NCBI GenBank assembly: GCA_046349085.1
Contig: JAXMDA010000005.1
Coordinates: 1-64,000, forward strand
Direction: 5' to 3'
Length of the DNA: 64,000 nucleotides
DNA from: JAJXWB01 sp046349085
Lineage (GTDB): Bacteria; Pseudomonadota; Alphaproteobacteria; Rhizobiales; Beijerinckiaceae
Both the position numbers and the translations under genes were made by a program. The notes beneath the pieces were generated by a model, which had not been told where the DNA came from, ran no database searches, and was given only the letters and a program-made list of their open reading frames with translations. Of the stretch, positions 47,938 through 56,867 are shown piece by piece (positions within the stretch are counted from its first letter, which is position 1; every line of letters starts with the position of its first letter).

Positions 47938-49907
47938 TGACGTCCCGCGTCCACGATCCGGACAATGTCGGACATGATCGCGTTGAGGTCGAAGTCCTTC
48001 GGCGTATAGACGGCGGTCACGCCCGCGGCCTTCAGGACTTTCTCGTCGTCTGGCGGGATGATGCCGCCGACGACGACCGGTATGTCGTTCAGGCCTTCGG
48101 CGCGCATCCGGTCCATGATGTCGCGCACAAGCGGCACATGCGACCCGGACAGGATCGACAGGCCGACGCAATGCACGCCTTCCTCGAGCGCAGCGTTGAC
48201 GATTTCGGCGGGCGTCAGGCGAATGCCTTCGTAGACGACCTCCATGCCGCAGTCGCGGGCGCGGACGGCGATCTGCTCGGCGCCGTTGGAATGACCGTCG
48301 AGGCCCGGCTTGCCGACGAGGAACTTTATGCGCCGGCCCAGAGCCTGGGAGACGCGTTCGACATCGCCGCGCACGTTGGCGATGTCGCCGCCCGTCTGGC
48401 GCGCGGCGCGGCCGACGCCGGTCGGCGCGCGATATTCGCCGAAGATTTCGCGCAAGGTCGCGCCCCATTCGCCCGTCGTCACGCCGGCTTTCGCGGCGGC
48501 GATGGACGGCTCCATGACGGAACGGCCTTCGGACGCCGCCCCGCGAAGATCGGCAAGCGCCTTGTCCACGGCTTTCTGGTCGCGGGAGGAGCGCCAGGCC
48601 TTGAGCCGTTCGACCTGCTGCGCCTCGACGCCTTCCGGCACGACCATGATCGCGCCTTCGCCCGCAGTCAGCGGCGAGGGCTCGGTCTCGACGAACTTGT
48701 TGACGCCGACGACGATCTGCTCGCCCTTCTCGATCGCCTCGAGGCGGCGCGTATTGGATTCGACGAGCTTCGACTTCATGTAGCCGGTGTCGATGGCGGC
48801 GACCGCGCCGCCCATCGCGTCGATGGCCGCGAGTTCTTCGCGCGCCGCCGCTTTCAGCTCCTCGACCTTGCGCTTGATCTCCGCCGAGCCGTCGAAAATA
48901 TCGGCGTATTCGAGAAGGTCGGTCTCATAGGCCAGGATCTGCTGCATGCGCAGCGACCATTGCTGGTCGAAGGGACGCGGCAGGCCGAGCGCCTCGTTCC
49001 AAGCAGGCAATTGCACGGCGCGCGCGCGCGCGTTCTTCGACAGAACGACGGCCAGCGTCTCGAGCAGGATGCGGTAGACGTTGTTTTCCGGCTGCTGCTC
49101 GGTCAGGCCGAGCGAATTGACCTGCACGCCATAGCGGAAGCGGCGCATCTTCTCGTTCGTCACGCCGTAGCGATCGCGCGTGATCTCGTCCCAGAGTTCG
49201 GTGAACGCGCGCATCTTGCAGAGTTCGGTGACGAAGCGCATCCCGGCGTTGACGAAGAAGGAGATGCGGCCGACGACGTCCTCGAATTCCTTCTCCGAGA
49301 CGCCGGCGGCCTTCACCGTGTCGAGCACGGCGACGGCGGTGGCCAGCGCATAGGAAAGCTCCTGCACCGGCGTCGCGCCGGCTTCCTGCAGGTGGTAGGA
49401 GCAGACGTTCATCGGGTTCCACTTCGGAACCTGCGCGGTGGTGAACAGGATCATGTCGCGCGTCAGGCGCAGCGAGGGCGCCGGCGGAAAGACATACGTC
49501 CCGCGCGAAAGATATTCCTTGATGATGTCGTTCTGCGTCGTGCCCTGCAGGGCGGTGCGCGGCGCGCCCTGCTCGTCGGCGGCGGCGATGTAGAGGGCCA
49601 TCAGCCAGGGCGCGGTGGCGTTGATGGTCATGGACGTGTTCATCTGCGCGATCGGAATGCCGTCGAACAGGGTGCGCATGTCGCCCAGATGCGACACCGG
49701 CACGCCGACCTTGCCGACCTCGCCGCGGGCGAGCGGATGGTCGGAATCGTAGCCGGTCTGGGTTGGCAGATCGAAGGCGATGGAGAGACCCGTCTGCCCC
49801 TTGGACAGATTGCCCTTATAGAGCTTGTTGGATTCCGCGGCGGTCGAATGACCGGCGTAGGTGCGAAAAATCCAGGGCTTGTCGCGGTGGGACCTGTTTT
49901 CGACCAT
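47925..49907 (-). CDS. ecm: Ethylmalonyl-CoA mutase (MeaA family)
   Basis: 660 aa. Adenosylcobalamin-dependent conversion of ethylmalonyl-CoA to methylsuccinyl-CoA, a specific step of the ethylmalonyl-CoA pathway. The N-terminal TIM barrel shows IFRTYAGHSTAAESNKLYK, GLSIAFDLPTQTGYDSDHP and MNTSMTINATAPW. The cobalamin-binding domain (from about residue 525) contains the D-x-H-x-x-G motif (LDGHSNG, D537/H539). Length and MeaA-like sequence favour Ecm over methylmalonyl-CoA mutase. ATG 49907 has GAGG upstream. Divergent from ccr. Confidence 0.94.
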   Translation of the reverse strand: MVENRSHRDKPWIFRTYAGHSTAAESNKLYKGNLSKGQTGLSIAFDLPTQTGYDSDHPLARGEVGKVGVPVSHLGDMRTLFDGIPIAQMNTSMTINATAPWLMALYIAAADEQGAPRTALQGTTQNDIIKEYLSRGTYVFPPAPSLRLTRDMILFTTAQVPKWNPMNVCSYHLQEAGATPVQELSYALATAVAVLDTVKAAGVSEKEFEDVVGRISFFVNAGMRFVTELCKMRAFTELWDEITRDRYGVTNEKMRRFRYGVQVNSLGLTEQQPENNVYRILLETLAVVLSKNARARAVQLPAWNEALGLPRPFDQQWSLRMQQILAYETDLLEYADIFDGSAEIKRKVEELKAAAREELAAIDAMGGAVAAIDTGYMKSKLVESNTRRLEAIEKGEQIVVGVNKFVETEPSPLTAGEGAIMVVPEGVEAQQVERLKAWRSSRDQKAVDKALADLRGAASEGRSVMEPSIAAAKAGVTTGEWGATLREIFGEYRAPTGVGRAARQTGGDIANVRGDVERVSQALGRRIKFLVGKPGLDGHSNGAEQIAVRARDCGMEVVYEGIRLTPAEIVNAALEEGVHCVGLSILSGSHVPLVRDIMDRMRAEGLNDIPVVVGGIIPPDDEKVLKAAGVTAVYTPKDFDLNAIMSDIVRIVDAGRQKAA

Positions 49908-50075
49908 CTGAACCTCGTCAGCCTGCTCAGCCGTGGCGCTTCCTACCCGCTTACCCCGCGGGCTGGCAATCGGCCGGAAAGTCGACCAATCTCCAAGCCC
50001 CGCGGCATTGCAAAAGAACGGAAAATCGCCCCATAAGAAAACGAGTGGTACCGTTTACTCATGAACCATCTTGCT

Positions 50076-50107
50076 TTGCGCTGCAATTTGTATAGTGCAA
50101 TGCAGCG
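50076..50107 (+). promoter_or_regulatory. Likely ccr promoter region with paired TGC-N3-GCA motifs
   Basis: TGC-GCT-GCA (50077-50085) and TGC-AAT-GCA (50096-50104) flank TATAGT (50091-50096), a likely -10 element about 65 bp before the ccr start. The same stretch holds a 7-bp inverted repeat CGCTGCA / TGCAGCG (50079-50085, 50101-50107). The pattern resembles known PhaR-type sites (CTGC-N3/4-GCAG) and would suit a repressor or activator of ccr. Confidence 0.4.
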
Positions 50108-50159
50108 AGCTAGGTAAGATGACGGACCCGCAGGGGTCGCTGATCGAGGGAGCACGCAG

Positions 50160-51449
<1,290 letters not shown>

Positions 51450-51463
51450 TTGCAGTCACTCGC

Positions 51464-52330
51464 TCATCGACCGGCGCGCGGCCCCTCCTGCGCGCCGGTT
51501 TTTTTACGCGTCACGCCCGCGATCGACGAATTGAACTCGCCGCCGAAAATGAAGATCGCCGACAGGACATAGAGGAACACGAGCGCGATCATCACCGAGG
51601 CGAGGCCCGCATAGGTCGTGACGTAATTCTGCGAGAAGCGCGCGAGATAGAAGCCGAAGCCCTCGCCGAATCCGAGCCAGAGAACCAGCGTCAACGCTAT
51701 GCCGGGCGCGATCTCCGCCAGCGTGCGCTTGCCGGCGGCAAGGTATCTGTGCGCGAAGACGAGCGTCGCCAGCAGGATCAGCGAGATCGTCGCCAGGCGG
51801 ATCGCGTCGAATAGCGATTGCAGCCGTCCCAGGTCGGGCAGCCAGCGCACGGCCTGCCCCCAGACGATCGGCTCGAGCACGACCAGAAATGTGAAGCCCA
51901 TCAGCGCGACGGCGCCGAGCAGAACGAACAGGACGCTTTCGAGACGCAATATCCACCAGGCGCGCGCGTCGGCCACGTCGTAGGCGCGGTTGAGACCGAT
52001 ACGCACGGCGTCGACCGCGCTGGAGGCGAAATAGACGGCCAGCAACGCGCTCAGGGTCGCGAGCCCCGTGCGCGGCTGCGTGAGAACCCTCTCCACCTCG
52101 TGGGCGATGGGCCCCGCCACCTGCGGGGGCCAGCTCTCGAAGAGCAGGTCGGTCGCGCGCTTGGCGAGGTCCGGCGTGCCGATGAAGCCAGCCAGCGTTC
52201 CGACCAGGATCAGGAAAGGAAAGAGCGAGGTCAGCCCCGACAAAGCGATATGGCTGGCGATCGCCCAGCCGTCGTCGTTCGAGAACTGCGTCCAGGACCG
52301 GTAGAAGATGCGCCAGATCCGTCCAAGCAT
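51464..52330 (-). CDS. YihY/BrkB family membrane protein
   Basis: 288 aa from ATG 52330 (an open frame continues 15 codons upstream). Six to seven membrane helices: about 24-47, 83-105, 130-152, 175-200, 210-235, 245-268. Family core includes ALSGLTSLFPFLILVGTLAG and NRAYDVADARAWWILRLES. The family was once annotated as RNase BN; its true function is unknown, and transport or envelope roles have been proposed. The C-terminal tail overlaps the ccr terminator. Confidence 0.87.
   Translation of the reverse strand: MLGRIWRIFYRSWTQFSNDDGWAIASHIALSGLTSLFPFLILVGTLAGFIGTPDLAKRATDLLFESWPPQVAGPIAHEVERVLTQPRTGLATLSALLAVYFASSAVDAVRIGLNRAYDVADARAWWILRLESVLFVLLGAVALMGFTFLVVLEPIVWGQAVRWLPDLGRLQSLFDAIRLATISLILLATLVFAHRYLAAGKRTLAEIAPGIALTLVLWLGFGEGFGFYLARFSQNYVTTYAGLASVMIALVFLYVLSAIFIFGGEFNSSIAGVTRKKTGAQEGPRAGR
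51470..51506 (+). terminator. Intrinsic terminator of ccr
   Basis: Perfect 10-bp stem ACCGGCGCGC / GCGCGCCGGT (51470-51479, 51490-51499) with a 10-nt loop and seven T after it. It lies inside the last codons of the convergent YihY/BrkB gene. Confidence 0.85.
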
Positions 52331-52410
52331 TTGTGTGTCCGCGTCATGACCCGGTAGAAGTTCGCATTCCGACAACGCGCCGGCCAGCGAAATGGCGCCA
52401 GGGACTCGAC

Positions 52411-53283
52411 ATGCTCGTCCGGCTCGCGCCGATCCTGTTTCCGCTCATCTGGTCGACCGGCTGGATCGTCGCCCGCTATACGGTCGACTTCGCCGATCCG
52501 CTGGCGTTTCTCTGCGTGCGCTATCTCTGCGCCGGCCTCGCGCTTGCCGGCTTCGCCGTCTATGCCGGCGCGCAATGGCCGCGCAGCGCCATGGAAGCGA
52601 CCCACGCGATGGTTTCGGGCGTGTTGCTGCACGCCATCTATCTTGGCGGCGTCTGGTGGGCGATCGAGCAGGGGGTGCCCGCCTCCATCTCGGCGCTGCT
52701 GGCGGCGCTGCAGCCGATCATGACGGCCTTCCTCGCGCCGGCGCTGGTCGGCGAGAGGATCGGCCCGGCGCGTTGGAGCGGCGTCGTCATCGGCTTTGCC
52801 GGCATATGCCTCGTGCTGGCGCCGAAGCTCGTCGGGTTGCAGCCGGCGCAGCTCCGCGCGGCGCTCGCGCCGATCGGCGTCAATTTCGTGGCGATGGCCG
52901 GCGTCACGGCAGGGACATTCTACCAGAAGCGGTTCATCCACACCGGCGACCTGCGCACCGTCGCGACGCTGCAATATGTCGGCGCGCTGGCGGCGGGCGT
53001 TCCGATGGCGGCGCTGGCCGGCGAATTCCGCATCGACTGGACGCCAACCGCCTTCGCGGTTCTCGCCTGGTCGGTTCTGGCGCTGTCGATCGGCGCGATC
53101 GCGCTGCTCTTGCTGCTGATCCGGCGCGGCGAGGTCTCACGTTCGGCCCAACTCATTTTCCTCGTGCCGCCGCTGTCGGCGCTGCAGGCGCATTTCCTGT
53201 TCGGCGAAAACCTGACGCTCGTTCAAATCGTCGGCATGGCGCTGACCGCCTGCGGCGTCGCGCTCGCGGCCCGCGCGAAATGA
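52411..53283 (+). CDS. EamA/DMT family transporter
   Basis: 290 aa from ATG 52411, with AGGGA upstream. Ten predicted membrane helices in two EamA repeats (about residues 5-140 and 148-288): LFPLIWSTGWIVARYTVDFA, then SALLAALQPIMTAFLAPALV and LSIGAIALLLLLIRRGEVSR. Probably an inner-membrane metabolite or amino-acid exporter; substrate not predictable. Divergent from the YihY/BrkB gene and convergent with the unknown membrane protein by 3 bp. Confidence 0.88.
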   Translation: MLVRLAPILFPLIWSTGWIVARYTVDFADPLAFLCVRYLCAGLALAGFAVYAGAQWPRSAMEATHAMVSGVLLHAIYLGGVWWAIEQGVPASISALLAALQPIMTAFLAPALVGERIGPARWSGVVIGFAGICLVLAPKLVGLQPAQLRAALAPIGVNFVAMAGVTAGTFYQKRFIHTGDLRTVATLQYVGALAAGVPMAALAGEFRIDWTPTAFAVLAWSVLALSIGAIALLLLLIRRGEVSRSAQLIFLVPPLSALQAHFLFGENLTLVQIVGMALTACGVALAARAK

Positions 53284-53286
53284 GGG

Positions 53287-53850
53287 TCAGAGAATTTCGC
53301 GGCCGCGTGCGTGAACGCGGGCGCGCAACGCCGCCAGCTTGCGCATGAGCGAAGGCGTCTCGCTGGCGAATTTCTCGCGCAATTTCGCCCGAAGATCGGC
53401 GACGCGCGCGCGGATCGCAGCCTTGTAGGGATCGACCTTGGCGTGCGCCCAGTCGCGAAAGGCGATGACGAGCGCGTAGAAGCGCGCAAACCAGGGCAAC
53501 GTCATCAGCCGCGCGCGGCATACGTCGAAAACAAAGGCGGTGACGCCGAGGCCGACCGTCTTCGCCGCGAGAAAGACACAGCCGCCGGACAGGACGCGCC
53601 CGCCGGCGATCAAGGCGAGGCCGGCGATCTTGAACGGCAGCACGACCAGAATGGGAAGGACGAAAAGCGTCAGCGCGAAAGTCGCCGGCAACGTCTCTAT
53701 CATGCGCTGCAGGGTTCGCTTGAGGGCGGCAAGCGGCAGTACGGCGATGATGGCCGAAACTAACCGTCCGAGCACATCCCAAAGCCAAGCCTCGATCAGG
53801 AAGATCGCGGCCAGCAGCGTCCACAAAAACTTGGTCAGGCGGGCTTGCAT
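53287..53850 (-). CDS. Membrane protein of unknown function
   Basis: 187 aa. Three hydrophobic segments (about residues 8-26, 30-45 and 58-85) followed by a further weakly hydrophobic stretch near residues 95-115 and an amphipathic, basic C-terminal region (about 120-187, e.g. AAIRARVADLRAKLREKFAS). I do not recognise a named family. ATG 53850 gives a start MQARLTKFLWTLL with no signal cleavage site. Only 3 bp from the convergent EamA gene. Confidence 0.6.
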   Translation of the reverse strand: MQARLTKFLWTLLAAIFLIEAWLWDVLGRLVSAIIAVLPLAALKRTLQRMIETLPATFALTLFVLPILVVLPFKIAGLALIAGGRVLSGGCVFLAAKTVGLGVTAFVFDVCRARLMTLPWFARFYALVIAFRDWAHAKVDPYKAAIRARVADLRAKLREKFASETPSLMRKLAALRARVHARGREIL

Positions 53851-53943
53851 ATGCGTCTTTGTCGCATGGAATACTGAAATTCCAGCTTAAAGGCGGCGGA
53901 TTTATGCGCGGCCTCCCGCATGGGGAGCATGGCGACAATGTCA

Positions 53944-54027
53944 TCCCGGACGGCCGCAGGCCGAGCCGGGAGCCAGTATCGCTGTTGCAGCCTTGAATCC
54001 CGGCTCGTCGCTTCGCTTCGGCCGGGA
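53944..54027. repeat. Tandem palindromic intergenic repeat (REP-like)
   Basis: Two imperfect palindromes, each bounded by TCCCGG and CCGGGA: 53944-53971 and 53998-54027. They lie in the 191-bp gap after lpd. Architecture resembles dispersed bacterial palindromic repeats; copy number elsewhere cannot be tested here. Confidence 0.5.
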
Positions 54028-54041
54028 CCACGGAGTTTCGA

Positions 54042-55454
54042 TCAGACGTGGATCGCGCGCTTGTCGACCGCGAGCGCGGCTTCCTTGACCGCTTCCGAAA
54101 CCGTGGGATGGGCGTGGCAGGTGCGCGCCAGGTCCTCGGCCGAGCCGCCGAATTCCATAAGCACGCAGGCTTCCGCGATCAATTCGCCGGCGCCGAAACC
54201 GACGATATGGACGCCGAGCACGCGGTCGGTGGCGGCGTCGGCCAGGATCTTGACGAAGCCGTCGGCCTTGCGCATGGCGCGCGCGCGCCCGTTGGCGGTG
54301 AGCGGGAATTTGCCGGCCTTGTAGGCGACGCCCTTTTCCTTCAACGCCTCTTCCGTCGCGCCAACGGTCGCGATCTCCGGGCTCGTGTAGACGACGCCCG
54401 GAATGACTTCGTAGTTCACATGACCGTGCTGGCCGGCGAGAATTTCGGCCACCGCAATGCCCTCGTCCTCGGCCTTGTGGGCGAGCATGGGGCCGCGCAC
54501 GACATCGCCGATGGCGTAGACGCCGGCGACATTCGAGGCGAAACGATCGTCGATGACGACGCGGCCGCGCTCCATCGCGACGCCCGCTTCTTCGAGGCCC
54601 AGTCCTTCCGTGTAGGGCGCACGTCCCGTGGCGATCAGTACGCGGTCGGCGTCGATGGTTTGCGCCTCGCCGCCGGCCACCGGCTCGAAGGTCACCTTGG
54701 CGCCGGCGCCCTTCACCGCCACTTCCGTGACCTTGGAGGCGAGCTTGAACGCAAAGCCCTGCTTTTCCAGCATGCGCTGGAATTGCTTGACCACCTCGCC
54801 GTCCATGCCGGGGAGGATGCGGTCGAGATATTCGATGACAGTGACTTCTGCGCCGAGGCGGCGCCAGACCGAGCCGAGTTCAAGGCCGATGACGCCCGCG
54901 CCGACGACCACGAGCTTCTTCGGAACCGCGCCGAGTTCCAGCGCGCCGGTGGAGGAGATCACGACCTTCTCGTCGACCGGGATCGGCGCGCCGTTCCTGT
55001 CGCGCAGGACGGCGACGTCGGAGCCGGTGGCGATCACGATGTTCTTGGTGTCGTGCACGGCGACCGATCCGTCCTCGGCCTTCACCTCGACCTTGCCCGT
55101 CGCGACGATACGGCCCGCGCCGGAAAGCACGTCGACCTTGTTCTTCTTCATGAGGAAGGCGACGCCGTTGACGTTGGCGGCGACCGTGTCGGCCTTGTGC
55201 TTCATCATGGCGGCGAGATCGAGCTTCGGCTTGCCGACGATGACGCCGAGCGCCGGGAAATCGTGGCCCGCTTCCTCGAACATTTCGGAGGCGTGCAGCA
55301 GCGCCTTCGAGGGGATGCAGCCGATGTTGAGGCAGGTGCCGCCGAGCGTCTTGCGCTTCTCGACGATGGCGACCTTCAGCCCCAACTGCGCCGCGCGGAT
55401 GGCGCAGACATAACCGCCGGGGCCGGCGCCGATGACGATGAGATCGTAGGCCAT
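54042..55454 (-). CDS. lpd: Dihydrolipoyl dehydrogenase (E3)
   Basis: 470 aa from ATG 55454. FAD enzyme that reoxidises the lipoyl arms of 2-oxoacid dehydrogenase complexes. FAD site DLIVIGAGPGGYVCAIRAAQ; redox disulfide GGTCLNIGCIPSK (C41, C46); NAD site VVVGAGVIGLELGSVWRRLG; C-terminal active-site HAHPTVSEAV with the His-Glu pair. Last gene of mdh-sucCD-sucAB-lpd, separated from sucB by a 143-bp gap filled with a palindromic repeat. Confidence 0.96.
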   Translation of the reverse strand: MAYDLIVIGAGPGGYVCAIRAAQLGLKVAIVEKRKTLGGTCLNIGCIPSKALLHASEMFEEAGHDFPALGVIVGKPKLDLAAMMKHKADTVAANVNGVAFLMKKNKVDVLSGAGRIVATGKVEVKAEDGSVAVHDTKNIVIATGSDVAVLRDRNGAPIPVDEKVVISSTGALELGAVPKKLVVVGAGVIGLELGSVWRRLGAEVTVIEYLDRILPGMDGEVVKQFQRMLEKQGFAFKLASKVTEVAVKGAGAKVTFEPVAGGEAQTIDADRVLIATGRAPYTEGLGLEEAGVAMERGRVVIDDRFASNVAGVYAIGDVVRGPMLAHKAEDEGIAVAEILAGQHGHVNYEVIPGVVYTSPEIATVGATEEALKEKGVAYKAGKFPLTANGRARAMRKADGFVKILADAATDRVLGVHIVGFGAGELIAEACVLMEFGGSAEDLARTCHAHPTVSEAVKEAALAVDKRAIHV

Positions 55455-55483
55455 TAGGTGCTTCGCCTTTTCAAGTCGGCGTG

Positions 55484-55589
55484 CCCTCATGCTGAGGAGC
55501 CTGCGAAGCAGGCGTCTCGAAGCACGAGGGCTACGCCTCGGGTTTGGCCATCCTTCGAGACGCTGCTGCGCAGCTCCTCAGGATGAGGA
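55484..55589. repeat. 106-bp imperfect palindromic intergenic element
   Basis: The left arm starting CCTCATGCTGAGGAGC and continuing CGTCTCGAAG is repeated in inverted form on the right as CTTCGAGACG and GCTCCTCAGGATGAGG. The element occupies most of the gap between sucB and lpd on the minus strand. It resembles dispersed palindromic elements common in Rhizobiales genomes. It would form a long hairpin in the suc mRNA and might tune lpd expression. Confidence 0.6.
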
Positions 55590-55597
55590 TTTAAGGA

Positions 55598-56821
<1,224 letters not shown>

Positions 56822-56867
56822 TGTGTGTCTCGCCCGGAAAGGCGCCCCTGTCTGAATTGGTTGACCG

